Below are positions 35,521 to 44,745 of a DNA stretch of 64,000 nt, one piece after another. The stretch is taken from positions 186,001 through 250,000 of the forward strand of contig CALSLP010000006.1 in NCBI GenBank assembly GCA_943787225.1, given 5' to 3'. Numbering within the stretch: position 1 is the first letter of the stretch; every line of letters starts with the position of its first letter. The DNA is from an uncultured Alphaproteobacteria bacterium. GTDB lineage: Bacteria; Pseudomonadota; Alphaproteobacteria; MPNO01; UBA2964. A model generated the notes under the pieces. That model was not told the origin of the DNA, did not search any database, and was given only the letters and a program-made list of their open reading frames with translations. Both the position numbers and the translations under genes were made by a program.

Positions 35521-36753
35521 ATGAGAACTTACTGGTTTACCGAGGATGCCTATCATAACCTGCCGCCGCAGGATGAATACGAATCCATCCGGGTCAATTT
35601 ACCGAATTCCAACTTTGATCCCGAGCGCGGACACGAGCTCTATAACTGGTATCTTGATATGTGGTGCATGGCCGAAAGCTATGGCCTCGACCTCATGAAC
35701 AACGAACATCACCAAACGGCGACATGCATGGTGCCAGCCGCCCCGCTCATGATGTCGATCCTCGCTCGTGAAACCAGCAAGGCACGGTTGCTCCTTCTCG
35801 GAAATCCTATCGCCAACCGCCGCAACCCTGTCCGGGTTGCCGAAGAAATGGCAATGATCGACGTTATTTCCAAAGGTCGGCTGGAATGCGGCTTTGTACG
35901 TGGCGTACCCTATGAAGCTGCACCCGCAAATCGCACCGCCCACCGTGGTAGCCAACGTATGTGGGAAGCGCATGACATGATCATGAAGGCGTGGACCACT
36001 CATGACGGCCCCTTCAACTTTGAAGGCCGTTGGTTCCAAGGCCGTCAGATAAACATTTGGCCACGTCCCTATCAGCAACCAGCCCCGCCGGTCTGGATCA
36101 CGATGGGTGGCCGTGCCAGCACCACCCCCGTTGCGCAGCACAAACATGTCGGCGCTGTCTTCCTTGCCGGCTATCCGCGTATCCGTGAAATCTTCGATGG
36201 ATATCGCGAAGACTATCTCAAAATGCATGGCGAACATGCACCATTCGACCGCCTCGCCTATCTCGGCCTGGTCTTTGTCGGTGAGAATGAGGCGAAGGCC
36301 CGCGAAGGTGCCGAGAAACTGCTCTGGTATATGAGCGCCAATAAAGTGCCGGGCTATTGGTCCAACCCACCCGGCTATCATCCACCGCATATTTCCGCGC
36401 AGATCATGAAGGGTGCACGCGGTGGTGCGGGAATTCCATTAACAGCAAGCCTTGATGATCAAATGGCCCGCGGCAATGTGTTCGCGGGAACGCCCGATCA
36501 GGTCTATGAGCAAATCAAGAGTTTTTGGGAATATTCCGGTGGCTTCGGCAACATGCTGATGATGGGCCAAGCCGGCTTCGTTACCCATGAGGAAACCGAG
36601 AGCTCGATGAAGCTCTATTCAGAGGAAGTCTTCCCCCGGCTCAAGGAGCTTGAAGCCTCCACCACCCCTGCCGAAGCCTGGGAGAAATCCAAGGCGATGA
36701 AACAGCGGGATAATGTGCCGCTTGACGGATTTGCACTGGAGTTTGTGCGTTAA
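35521..36753 (+). CDS. LLM-class (luciferase-like) flavin-dependent monooxygenase
   Basis: A 410-residue FMN-dependent TIM-barrel oxidoreductase. Typical segments are NNEHHQTATCMVPAAP, RLLLLGNPIANRRNPVRVAEE and GRLECGFVRGVPYEA in the first half. It has an extended C-terminal region (about 350-410). The paired hydrolase directly upstream suggests the two act on the same compound, for example Baeyer-Villiger-like oxidation followed by ester cleavage. The frame is intact to a TAA, followed by a hairpin that fits a terminator. Confidence 0.85.
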   Translation: MRTYWFTEDAYHNLPPQDEYESIRVNLPNSNFDPERGHELYNWYLDMWCMAESYGLDLMNNEHHQTATCMVPAAPLMMSILARETSKARLLLLGNPIANRRNPVRVAEEMAMIDVISKGRLECGFVRGVPYEAAPANRTAHRGSQRMWEAHDMIMKAWTTHDGPFNFEGRWFQGRQINIWPRPYQQPAPPVWITMGGRASTTPVAQHKHVGAVFLAGYPRIREIFDGYREDYLKMHGEHAPFDRLAYLGLVFVGENEAKAREGAEKLLWYMSANKVPGYWSNPPGYHPPHISAQIMKGARGGAGIPLTASLDDQMARGNVFAGTPDQVYEQIKSFWEYSGGFGNMLMMGQAGFVTHEETESSMKLYSEEVFPRLKELEASTTPAEAWEKSKAMKQRDNVPLDGFALEFVR

Positions 36754-36777
36754 AAACACACTTAGCTACGCAACGCC

Positions 36778-36831
36778 AGCCCGCTCACCCAGCGACAGTA
36801 TTTTGTGGGTGGCCGGGAGGGGGAGCGGGCT
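36778..36831. terminator. Hairpin between convergent genes
   Basis: A 9-bp perfect stem, AGCCCGCTC (36778-36786) with GAGCGGGCT (36823-36831), encloses a nested CACCC/GGGTG pairing. It sits between the LLM gene and the convergent glutamine-synthetase-like gene. There is no long T-run on either strand, so bidirectional termination is a fair but unproven reading. Confidence 0.55.
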
Positions 36832-36846
36832 AGCTGCGTTATAGAA

Positions 36847-38017
36847 CTAAAACAAATCGAAATATTCGCGATGTTCCCAGTCATTGGTTTCTGACAGGAA
36901 ACGTCCGATCTCGGCTTCCTTGATGCCGATAATATAGTCAACAAACTCGTCGCCGAACTTCTCGCGAAACAACGTGCTGTCGCGGAGCGCGGTGACCGCT
37001 TCCATCAGACTTCCCGGCAAGGCCGGTTTGTCTTCTTCATAGGGGGTCGCCGATGGCGCACCGGGGTCGCGCTTGTTTCTGATGCCATCCAGCCCCGAGG
37101 CAATCTGCGACGCGATATAGAGATACGGGTTGGCGGCGGGCTCGCCGATACGATTTTCGACCCGCGTGCCACGTATCGCCTGCACCCCCAATAGCGCGAA
37201 CCATGGCACCCCGGTTATCAACCGACCAAACGACACGATCCGGCGCTAACGTAAAGGCCTTATAGCGCTTATAACCGTTCAGCGTCGGTGTGGTGAAAAC
37301 AGAGGCCGCGCGGGCATGTTCAAGAATGCCACCAATATAATTCAGACCGATTTCTGACATCGCCCCCTCACCTTCCGGCATAAAGGCGTTGTCACCAGTT
37401 TTTAGGTCGCTCAGAGATTGATGGAGATGCCAGCCACTGGAAAACATATTTTCCAAATGCGGCCTGCACATAAAGGTCGCGTGATAACCGTGACGGCGAC
37501 AAATTTGCTTCACGGCATTGCGGAATTGAACCATCGTGTCGGCGGCTTCAACCGGTGCCATGGGATGAAACGTGACTTCCGCCTGGCTCGGTCCGAATTC
37601 CACTTCGGTTGAGCGCAATGGAAGTCCAAGTGCCAACACATCGCGGCGCAGTATCTGCATGATCGGTTCGTGCTGGTCGGCGCGAATTTCTGTCAGATAC
37701 TGAAACCCCTTGGCCAGGAGATCGACACTGGGTGGCTTGCCCGGTTGCCCGGCATCTTCCGGCTGCAATGCTTCATCGCGCAAATGAAACAGGTGAAATT
37801 CAACTTCCAGACCAACAGAGGCGCTATACCCTTCAGTGGCAAGGTCATCCACGGTCCGCTGCAGCAGGGCCCGTGTTGAAAATGGCACCGTCTCGCCATC
37901 AGGGAAGTATATATCGCACAGCAGCCAACCGGTCTTTTCGACCCAAGGCAAAACCCTGAACGTTGACGGATCAGGCAACATGACGAAATCACCGGCCCCT
38001 GTCATCGACTCAAGACC
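36847..38017 (-). pseudogene. Glutamine-synthetase-like gene, 5'-truncated by IS and frameshifted
   Basis: The 3' part of a GS-family (gamma-glutamyl ligase) gene. The catalytic domain shows LEVEFHLF, EVEFGPSQAEVTFHP (metal Glu residues), GWHLHQSLSD and the end motif ENRIGEPAANPYLYIASQ. Two lesions are visible. The frame shifts between about 37169 and 37189, just before that end motif. The reading frame also runs open into the IS end at 38018, so about the first 80-100 codons, including the beta-grasp domain, are missing. It is a dead gene whose N-terminal DNA does not appear elsewhere in the window. Confidence 0.88.
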
Positions 38018-38020
38018 TGT

Positions 38021-38884
38021 CTAGCCCCCAAGTTCTGTGCCATTCCTGATTAGAGTTTCTGGTATTGGCGGTCGCATGTTCAGTGCCTGATGTGGACGGA
38101 TGTGGTTGTACTGTCTGAGCCACTGGTTGATGACGATCTGAGCCTGCTTAGTCGTGGTGAACCACTCGGCATTGAGAACCTCGCGGCGCAGGGTTCCGTT
38201 GAAGCGTTCGTTGTATCCGTTCTCCCAGGGTGATCCGGGATAGATCCGGATGGGTTTGATGCCGACCCTTGCCAGCCAGTCCTGCATCGCCTGTGCGATG
38301 AACTCGGGACCATTGTCCGAGCGGATGTATTCCGGGGTGCCGTGGCGCAGCAGGAGTGGGTATAGCGCCTCAAGCACATCGTCAGCCCTCATCCGGGTGC
38401 GAACCGTCACAGCCAGCACCTGGCGGGTGTACTCGTCCAGGACAGTCAGCATCTTGTAGCTCCGACCGTTGTCGAGCTTGTCGTGCACGAAGTCGATGGC
38501 CCAGACGTGATTGGGATGGGTTGGCCGCAACCGAATGATCGAGCTGTCCTTGTGATAGAGCCGCCGGCGCTTCTTGTCTCGTTGCGGCAGCTGAAGTCCT
38601 TCTTCGCGCCAGATCCGCTCAACCTTCTTGTGGTTCACCTTCCACCCTTCGATACGCAGCAGGACGGCAATCTTGCGATAACCGTAGCGCCCATACTGCT
38701 TCGCCAGCCGGATCAGTGCCAACCGCAGATCATTGTCATCTTTGGGATCTGGTCGATATTGCAGGGAACTGCGGGCCAGACCAATAACCCGGCAGGTCCG
38801 TCGCTCCGACGTAGCAAGCTTCTGGCGTGTATGGATAACGGCCTGACGAAGATGCTCGGTCGTCAGGCCCTGGGCTTTAGGTAG
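38021..38884 (-). CDS. IS3-family transposase OrfB (DDE integrase), left copy
   Basis: The catalytic part of the transposase, expected as an OrfAB fusion by -1 frameshifting. The DDE residues are visible: AIDFVHDK (Asp), RSDNGPEF (Asp) and PWENGYNERFNG (Glu). An HTH_21-like start contains YGYRKIAVLL. There is no good independent start near its 5' end; an internal TTG at 38722 is unlikely to be the true one. It differs from the right copy at one residue (Asp here, Ala there) in DDN-x-LRLAL. Confidence 0.9.
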   Translation of the reverse strand, partial: LPKAQGLTTEHLRQAVIHTRQKLATSERRTCRVIGLARSSLQYRPDPKDDNDLRLALIRLAKQYGRYGYRKIAVLLRIEGWKVNHKKVERIWREEGLQLPQRDKKRRRLYHKDSSIIRLRPTHPNHVWAIDFVHDKLDNGRSYKMLTVLDEYTRQVLAVTVRTRMRADDVLEALYPLLLRHGTPEYIRSDNGPEFIAQAMQDWLARVGIKPIRIYPGSPWENGYNERFNGTLRREVLNAEWFTTTKQAQIVINQWLRQYNHIRPHQALNMRPPIPETLIRNGTELGG

Positions 38885-39150
38885 CTCAGGCTTTCCTTGA
38901 GGATCAGCTTGTCCAGTTCGAGCTCAGCCACAATCTTCTTCAACCGCGTATTCTCCTTCTCGAGAGAACGCATCTCCGACAACTGCGACCGACCCATCCC
39001 GCCAAACCGCTTGCGCCAGTTATAATACGTAGCGTCGCTGATACCCACGCCACGACACGCCGACGCTACGTCGCTGCCGTTCGACAACTTCACTTCAATC
39101 TCACGCAGCAGCTTCAGTATGTCCTCGTCCGAATGTCGTTTCCGAGCCAT
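38863..39150 (-). CDS. IS3-family transposase OrfA, left copy
   Basis: A 95-residue helix-turn-helix protein (DACRGVGISD-type, ATYYNWRKRFGG) with a leucine-zipper-like C-terminus (LEKENTRLKKIVAELELDKLILKE). The ATG at 39150 has GGGGA a few bases upstream; an ATG at 39168 is less likely. It overlaps the orfB frame by about 20 bases, the region where -1 frameshifting is expected. The protein is identical to that of the right copy. Confidence 0.92.
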   Translation of the reverse strand: MARKRHSDEDILKLLREIEVKLSNGSDVASACRGVGISDATYYNWRKRFGGMGRSQLSEMRSLEKENTRLKKIVAELELDKLILKESLSYLKPRA

Positions 39151-39280
39151 CACAAATCCCCTTTCCATGCCAAAATAATGGCCCAGTTTTAGGGGGGAAG
39201 GACACAGGCAAAAAGGTCCTGAAAACGCTCAAAAAGGCCTGCTTCTTTTGCCCCTGACCTCTAAACCAGTTAATTCAATG

Positions 39281-39314
39281 AAACGGCGGTTCTTCGGAGC
39301 CGCCGTTTTCTTTT
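39281..39314 (+). terminator. UUCG-tetraloop intrinsic terminator
   Basis: The stem AAACGGCGGTTC pairs with GAGCCGCCGTTT around a TTCG loop (12 bp with one T-G pair), followed on the + strand by TCTTTT. No + strand gene precedes it inside the interval; the IS end is 76 bp upstream. It may be the left-over terminator of a gene removed by the IS, or serve the aldolase gene from the other strand. Confidence 0.75.
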
Positions 39315-39394
39315 GCGCATGTCCGCTCTAGGTCAAAAGCAGCCCTGACCGAAGTAACTAAACTTCGTCCGCAATTAGCGCCAAAGCGGATGAG

Positions 39395-40078
39395 TCAGGC
39401 GTCTGCCTCTGACTCACACAGATACCAGATACGCCCGAAGGGTCCGCCCTTGAGCAGCTCAACTTCGATCTCCGCCATTTCTTCGTCGCCGAGCACTTCG
39501 AAATTGCCCATCGACGCGGCAATAGCGGTGCGGCGCGCATTATCCTCCATGATAAAGACGCCAGCGGTCATTTCCTCCACACTGCCACCGGTGACCACGA
39601 TGCCATGCGCGCGCAACAACATGGCGCGGTGGTTCCCCAACGTTTTTGCCATGGCTTTGCCGCGCTCTTCCGTCAGGATCAACCTGGAATCCGGATGAAC
39701 GGGAATACCGTCGCGAAAGATTGATGCCAGAAAATAGGTCGGCTTGAGATCATGTTCCGACATACTAAAGCTGGTCGCCGAATGGCAATGGAAATGGGCC
39801 ACGGAATTCACATCGGGGCGGGCTTTATAAACCTCAAGATGGATTGGTAATTCGCTGGGCAGTTTCACGCCGTAACCTTCCGGCCCCGCATAGAGATCGA
39901 TCTCGACAAAATCTTCCGGGCGAGACTCCACACTTAGCTCATGCGGCGTCATCAGGATTTTATTGGGGTCTTCGGTCCTGGCGCTGACATGGCCGAACCC
40001 ATCGACATAGCCGCGCTTGTAAAAAAACCGCCACGCCTTATTGAGCTTCTCGGCGAGCTCCTGGTTGGTGTCTGCCAT
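39395..40078 (-). CDS. Class II aldolase/adducin family protein (IS-bounded)
   Basis: A 227-residue class II aldolase-fold protein with the metal His pair in VAHFHCHSATSFS and the later LRAHGIVVTGG. It is diverged from the homologue at 2049-2834, and its 50-residue-shorter architecture is nearer the fuculose-aldolase type. The ATG at 40078 with GGAAAG upstream is preferred to an in-frame start at 40111. It is the leftmost gene between the two IS copies, and divergent from the MFS gene across about 230 bp. The substrate is unknown. Confidence 0.85.
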   Translation of the reverse strand: MADTNQELAEKLNKAWRFFYKRGYVDGFGHVSARTEDPNKILMTPHELSVESRPEDFVEIDLYAGPEGYGVKLPSELPIHLEVYKARPDVNSVAHFHCHSATSFSMSEHDLKPTYFLASIFRDGIPVHPDSRLILTEERGKAMAKTLGNHRAMLLRAHGIVVTGGSVEEMTAGVFIMEDNARRTAIAASMGNFEVLGDEEMAEIEVELLKGGPFGRIWYLCESEADA

Positions 40079-40311
40079 AATCATCACTTTCCGTTTAGTT
40101 GCCTCACACACCCCTCATATCTCATCGTAAAGGGTTTCGACACTTTTATAGCCAATAACGAGCATCACGCCACCGCCTGGCAAACACTACGCTCGACACG
40201 GATAGCGGCGATGGCGGATAATGAGCATCCGACCCTGCATGGACATCGCTCACTGGCTAAGTAATCGCCAGCGCCCGATGCACCGCCGGTTCACTTCCAA
40301 GGTTTTCATTG

Positions 40312-41559
40312 ATGGCTGGTCCTGGCTTTTTCGACAAAGTTTCCGAGCTGTGCCGGCAACCAAATTTTGCCTGGTATCTGAGCGGCGAGACCGTGGCCCT
40401 GATCGGCATATGGGCGCAAAAAATCGCCATTGGCTGGCTGACCTGGGAATTGACCAAATCGAATTTCTGGCTCGGCGCCATCGCCTTCGCCGATTTATTC
40501 CCCACTGTCATAATCACGCCGGTCGCGGGCGTCATCGCCGACCGGGTCAACCGCCTGAACATGGCGCGGCTGTGTCAGGCCCTGGCGGGGCTTCATGCCT
40601 TCCTCATGGCGGCGCTGATCTATTTCGATCTGATCAATATCTGGTCGCTATTCGCCCTCACCTTCGTCCTCGGGGTCGTGCTGGCCTTCGCCACGGCGGC
40701 GCGGCTGGCGATGGTGCCTAATCTCATCGACGTAAAATACGTGCCAACCGCGATCGGGCTAAATTCATCCATCTACAACATCGCGCGGGTGATCGGGCCC
40801 GCCGTCGCCGCCGCGATGATCAGCCTGTTCGGTATCGGCGCCACCTTCCTGCTCACCGGGTTTACCTACGGGGTGTTCGTGTTCTGCATGTTCCGCATCC
40901 ATCTGTTGCGGACCGAATCCAGCCACCGCCGCGGCAAAATTTTTACCGAGACCGCCGAGGGCATGCGCTATGCCGCGCGCCACCCGGCCATCGGCCCAGC
41001 GCTGATCCTGCTAATCGGCGCCGCCATCGGCATCAAACCCTTCCTCGAACTCCTGCCCGGTCTGGCCGACGGAATCTTCCGCGCCGGTGTCGAAGGGTTT
41101 GCGACCTTTGCCGCCGTGGCGGGCGCCGGTGCCATTATGGCCGGGGTGTGGATGGCATTGCGCGGCAGTTCCCGGGGCACCACGCGGATCGCGTTCGGGT
41201 CCATGCTGCTGGGTATCCTCGGCATGGTCATCGTGTGTGCAACCCAGATTATCTGGGTCGGGCTGCTCGGCACTTTCCTGGTTGGCGCCGCCATAACCCT
41301 GGCCGGCACCGCAACCCAGATCCTGATGCAGCTTTCAGTCGAGGGTGAGGTCCGGGGTCGGGTCATGAGCCTCTACGGCATGGTGCATCGCGGCGTACCC
41401 GCCCTGGGCGCGGTGTTCATCGGCCTCGCCGCCGAGCTCGTCGGGTTGCAGGCCGCCATGTATGGCGGTGCGGCGGTAACCGGCATCATTTTTGTGCTGA
41501 TGCTGCGACGCTACGCCGGCATGGTGGCGATGCTCGAGCCAGACGACAAACAAGATTGA
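40312..41559 (+). CDS. MFS transporter (EntS/MFS_3-like exporter)
   Basis: A 415-residue transporter with about 11-12 hydrophobic helices and the MFS cytoplasmic loop pattern GVIADRVNRLNM between helices 2 and 3. The N-terminus FAWYLSGETVALIGIWAQKIAIGW is typical of the MFS_3 family of small-molecule exporters. The segment looks more G+C-rich than the genes outside the IS pair. No substrate can be read from the sequence. The neighbours (aldolase, small thioredoxin-fold protein, MBL hydrolase) do not identify one. Confidence 0.88.
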   Translation: MAGPGFFDKVSELCRQPNFAWYLSGETVALIGIWAQKIAIGWLTWELTKSNFWLGAIAFADLFPTVIITPVAGVIADRVNRLNMARLCQALAGLHAFLMAALIYFDLINIWSLFALTFVLGVVLAFATAARLAMVPNLIDVKYVPTAIGLNSSIYNIARVIGPAVAAAMISLFGIGATFLLTGFTYGVFVFCMFRIHLLRTESSHRRGKIFTETAEGMRYAARHPAIGPALILLIGAAIGIKPFLELLPGLADGIFRAGVEGFATFAAVAGAGAIMAGVWMALRGSSRGTTRIAFGSMLLGILGMVIVCATQIIWVGLLGTFLVGAAITLAGTATQILMQLSVEGEVRGRVMSLYGMVHRGVPALGAVFIGLAAELVGLQAAMYGGAAVTGIIFVLMLRRYAGMVAMLEPDDKQD

Positions 41560-41603
41560 ACTCGCCCTGCCGATCAATGAGCGAAAACGCCCGGATTTGA
41601 CGA

Positions 41604-41972
41604 TCAGGTGAGCTTCAGTTCCCGGTCGAGGTAGGAAATGATGTCGTTAGATTCATACAGCCAGGTATCATCCCCGGCTGCGTTCTGAATGCGGAGACAC
41701 GGCACCTTGTGCCGCCCTCCCCCATCGATCAGGGCCTGTTTATGGGTCTCGTCGTTGCGCGTATCGCGCAGCTCAATGTTCAGCGCATGACGCCGGATCT
41801 GACGGCGAACCTTCACGCAAAACGGACAGGCGTGGAACTGGTACAGGGCAAGGTTTTGCGTCTTTTCGTCAAGGGCCTTTTGGGCCACCGCCTCGCGCTC
41901 TACCGGCTGTGGTCGGGTCAGCAGGTCGTATCCCAGCACCAAACGCCCCAGAATCCATCGCACAAAATTCAT
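41604..41972 (-). CDS. Glutaredoxin/GST N-terminal-fold protein
   Basis: A 122-residue thioredoxin-fold protein with a short hydrophobic leader (MNFVRWILGRLVLGYDLLTRP), then the active site CPFC in YQFHACPFCVKVRRQIRR. The cis-Pro region is KVPCLRI. It ends with ESNDIISYLDREL, the glutathione-site end of a GST N-domain, but has no C-terminal GST domain. It resembles a membrane-associated glutaredoxin-like protein of the YfcF or Grx3 type. The ATG at 41972 was chosen because a conserved start follows it. It is convergent with the MFS gene and divergent from the MBL gene. Confidence 0.8.
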   Translation of the reverse strand: MNFVRWILGRLVLGYDLLTRPQPVEREAVAQKALDEKTQNLALYQFHACPFCVKVRRQIRRHALNIELRDTRNDETHKQALIDGGGRHKVPCLRIQNAAGDDTWLYESNDIISYLDRELKLT

Positions 41973-42097
41973 CGGTTTTCTCTCATATCCGCAATTTTCG
42001 AGACCATACCCATCACAGCCCCCGGCATGCAATGCCCGCCCCATTCCTTCACGCGCCAATTCGCTTTATCCTGCACCTGCAACGCAAAGGAAGAAAC

Positions 42098-42988
42098 ATG
42101 CAGAACGGGAATAACTGGCAGATCGGTGACGTGGAAATACAGCGGGTCGTCGAGTTTGAGGCACCTCTGCTCGATCCCTTCGCGATTTACCCGGATGCTG
42201 ACGCCGAAACGCTTGCGCGGCACAAATCCTGGCTGGAGCCGCGGCTGCAGGATCCGGAGACGGGATTGCTGATCCTCGCGTTTCATACCTTCGTGATCCG
42301 CACACCGCGCCACCTCATCCTGGTCGATACGTGCAGCGGCAACGACAAACAGCGCCCGCAAAAGCCGCGCTATCATATGAACAGCTGGCCCTATCTTGAA
42401 AACCTCGCCGCCGCGGGCGTTCAGCTAGAAGAAGTCGACTTCGTGCTGTGCACCCATCTGCATGTCGACCATGTTGGTTGGAACACACTGCTCGTCGATG
42501 GCCGCTGGGTGCCGACCTTCCCCAATGCCAAATACCTGTTCGCCCGGGATGAATGGGCGTTCTGGGAAGAGGAATATAAAACCGACCGCTATACGGACGA
42601 TCCCTATTACGAGGACAGCATTCTGCCGGTGATAGAGGCCGGTTCGGCGGTGATGGTGGATGGCGACCACGTCATCGACGACTGGGTACGCCTGTCGCCG
42701 ACGCCGGGACACACGCCCGGCCATGTCTGCGTTCACATCGATTCCGGATCGTCACACGCAGTGATGAGCGGCGACCTGATGCATCATCCGTTGCAATGCG
42801 CTGAGCCCGACTGGAGCAGCTGCTTCTGTGTCGACCCCGCTGCCTCCGCCGCCACCCGCCGCGACTTCCTGGCAACCCACGCCGAAACACCGACCCTCGT
42901 CATGCCCGCCCATTTCCCGAACCCGGGTGCCGGGCGGATTATCGAGGCGGGTGATACCTGGCGATTTAAATTCAGCGACGAGGAATAG
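42098..42988 (+). CDS. MBL-fold metallo-hydrolase
   Basis: A 296-residue metallo-beta-lactamase-fold protein. The zinc motif THLHVDHVGWN (His120, His122, Asp124, His125) is complete. SPTPGHTPGHVCV and MSGDLMHHP provide further ligands, with PAHFPNP near the end. It belongs to the quorum-quenching-lactonase/GloB-like group. AAAGGAA precedes the ATG at 42098; earlier in-frame starts would run into the divergent gene. It could be a lactonase or thioester hydrolase. Confidence 0.87.
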   Translation: MQNGNNWQIGDVEIQRVVEFEAPLLDPFAIYPDADAETLARHKSWLEPRLQDPETGLLILAFHTFVIRTPRHLILVDTCSGNDKQRPQKPRYHMNSWPYLENLAAAGVQLEEVDFVLCTHLHVDHVGWNTLLVDGRWVPTFPNAKYLFARDEWAFWEEEYKTDRYTDDPYYEDSILPVIEAGSAVMVDGDHVIDDWVRLSPTPGHTPGHVCVHIDSGSSHAVMSGDLMHHPLQCAEPDWSSCFCVDPAASAATRRDFLATHAETPTLVMPAHFPNPGAGRIIEAGDTWRFKFSDEE

Positions 42989-43176
42989 ATAGCGGAACAC
43001 GCAGATTGAACTGTCCACTGAAACCGGGCAAGACCACATAGCCATAAGCGGACATTCGTACCGGCTCAAACGTGAGTAATCCACGCTAAACAGGAAACAC
43101 CAATTGAAAATTGCCGTAGCCTATTAAATCTATTGAATATAGCTTTTATATTGATCGAGGGTTAGGGGAGCTTCTT

Positions 43177-43548
43177 ATGCGAATATTATGGATTACGGTC
43201 TGCTTACTGCTCGGTTTTGCTTTCCCAAATCTGGCGTTAGCTTGTAGTGCAGATCGTATTCTCGGGTCGTGGGAAAATAAAAAAGAGAAGGAGATTTGGA
43301 CGTTTCAGCCTGATGGCCAGATTGAATGCAAGGCCCCAGAGAACAGTTGTGAATTTCATGAGTTTAGTCGAAATATGTTTAAGTATCTCGGGAACAAGAA
43401 AGGCGGGCTACCTGTTGCATGGGAAATTGTGGATACCAATCTAGTGATCTACTTTTCGAACGGGACTGAAAAACGGAGCACCTGCAAATTCATTGCTGGC
43501 GGTCGGATGTTTAAAGGTTCGGACTATATACTTAAAAAATTGCATTAA
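43177..43548 (+). CDS. Small secreted Cys-containing protein, unknown
   Basis: A 123-residue protein with a signal peptide (about 1-22, ending NLALA before CSAD). The mature part has Cys at about 23, 50, 57 and 103, so one or two disulphides are likely. It contains GSWENKKEKEIWTF and YFSNGTEKRSTCKF, a beta-rich pattern like small lipocalin-type domains. The region is visibly more A+T-rich than the genes on either side. It ends 13 bp before the right IS copy, yet its stop is intact. I do not recognise a family. Confidence 0.65.
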   Translation: MRILWITVCLLLGFAFPNLALACSADRILGSWENKKEKEIWTFQPDGQIECKAPENSCEFHEFSRNMFKYLGNKKGGLPVAWEIVDTNLVIYFSNGTEKRSTCKFIAGGRMFKGSDYILKKLH

Positions 43549-43615
43549 TTGGAACTCCCGTTGTCCTTCCCCCCTAAAACTGGGCCATTATTTTGGCATG
43601 GAAAGGGGATTTGTG

Positions 43616-43903
43616 ATGGCTCGGAAACGACATTCGGACGAGGACATACTGAAGCTGCTGCGTGAGATTGAAGTGAAGTTGTCGAACGGCAGCGACGTAG
43701 CGTCGGCGTGTCGTGGCGTGGGTATCAGCGACGCTACGTATTATAACTGGCGCAAGCGGTTTGGCGGGATGGGTCGGTCGCAGTTGTCGGAGATGCGTTC
43801 TCTCGAGAAGGAGAATACGCGGTTGAAGAAGATTGTGGCTGAGCTCGAACTGGACAAGCTGATCCTCAAGGAAAGCCTGAGCTACCTAAAGCCCAGGGCC
43901 TGA
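43616..43903 (+). CDS. IS3-family transposase OrfA, right copy
   Basis: Ninety-five residues, identical to the left copy: a helix-turn-helix followed by a leucine-zipper-like helix. The ATG at 43616 follows GGGGATTTGTG. The end CTA-AAG-CCC-AGG-GCC-TGA overlaps the orfB frame, in which the bases from 43882 read -1 relative to orfA. Confidence 0.92.
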   Translation: MARKRHSDEDILKLLREIEVKLSNGSDVASACRGVGISDATYYNWRKRFGGMGRSQLSEMRSLEKENTRLKKIVAELELDKLILKESLSYLKPRA

Positions 43904-44745
43904 CGACCGAGCATCTTCGTCAGGCCGTTATCCATACACGCCAGAAGCTTGCTACGTCGGAGCGACGGACCTGCCGGGTTATTGGTCTGGCCCGCAGTTC
44001 CCTGCAATATCGACCAGATCCCAAAGATGACAATGCTCTGCGGTTGGCACTGATCCGGCTGGCGAAGCAGTATGGGCGCTACGGTTATCGCAAGATTGCC
44101 GTCCTGCTGCGTATCGAAGGGTGGAAGGTGAACCACAAGAAGGTTGAGCGGATCTGGCGCGAAGAAGGACTTCAGCTGCCGCAACGAGACAAGAAGCGCC
44201 GGCGGCTCTATCACAAGGACAGCTCGATCATTCGGTTGCGGCCAACCCATCCCAATCACGTCTGGGCCATCGACTTCGTGCACGACAAGCTCGACAACGG
44301 TCGGAGCTACAAGATGCTGACTGTCCTGGACGAGTACACCCGCCAGGTGCTGGCTGTGACGGTTCGCACCCGGATGAGGGCTGACGATGTGCTTGAGGCG
44401 CTATACCCACTCCTGCTGCGCCACGGCACCCCGGAATACATCCGCTCGGACAATGGTCCCGAGTTCATCGCACAGGCGATGCAGGACTGGCTGGCAAGGG
44501 TCGGCATCAAACCCATCCGGATCTATCCCGGATCACCCTGGGAGAACGGATACAACGAACGCTTCAACGGAACCCTGCGCCGCGAGGTTCTCAATGCCGA
44601 GTGGTTCACCACGACTAAGCAGGCTCAGATCGTCATCAACCAGTGGCTCAGACAGTACAACCACATCCGTCCACATCAGGCACTGAACATGCGACCGCCA
44701 ATACCAGAAACTCTAATCAGGAATGGCACAGAACTTGGGGGCTAG
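43882..44745 (+). CDS. IS3-family transposase OrfB (DDE integrase), right copy
   Basis: As for the left copy: DDE residues in AIDFVHDK, RSDNGPEF and PWENGYNE, stop at 44743-44745. Translation is probably by -1 frameshifting near 43888, giving an OrfAB of roughly 375 residues. One residue differs from the left copy (Ala in place of Asp in DDN-x-LRLAL), from base 44036. Both copies are uninterrupted and could be active. Confidence 0.9.
   Translation, partial: LPKAQGLTTEHLRQAVIHTRQKLATSERRTCRVIGLARSSLQYRPDPKDDNALRLALIRLAKQYGRYGYRKIAVLLRIEGWKVNHKKVERIWREEGLQLPQRDKKRRRLYHKDSSIIRLRPTHPNHVWAIDFVHDKLDNGRSYKMLTVLDEYTRQVLAVTVRTRMRADDVLEALYPLLLRHGTPEYIRSDNGPEFIAQAMQDWLARVGIKPIRIYPGSPWENGYNERFNGTLRREVLNAEWFTTTKQAQIVINQWLRQYNHIRPHQALNMRPPIPETLIRNGTELGG

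Larger units (their letters stand above)
38018..39204 (-). mobile_element. IS3-family (IS407-like) insertion sequence, left copy
   Basis: A 1,187-bp element in minus orientation. Its termini are imperfect inverted repeats beginning TGTC: TGTCCTTCCCCCCTAAAAC at the orfA end (39204) and TGTCTAGCCCCCAAGTTC at the orfB end (38018). It contains orfA and orfB. It matches the right copy at 43562-44748 in reverse orientation, with one base difference noted (38730 here against 44036). Flanks are ACC outside and CAG inside, so there is no target duplication. The outer end truncates a glutamine-synthetase-like gene. Confidence 0.93.

Noticed and set aside
38483..38884. A 133-codon open frame antisense to the transposase in both IS copies
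   Set aside because: It mirrors orfB on the opposite strand, is present in both copies and has no protein-like features; it is a shadow of the DDE gene.
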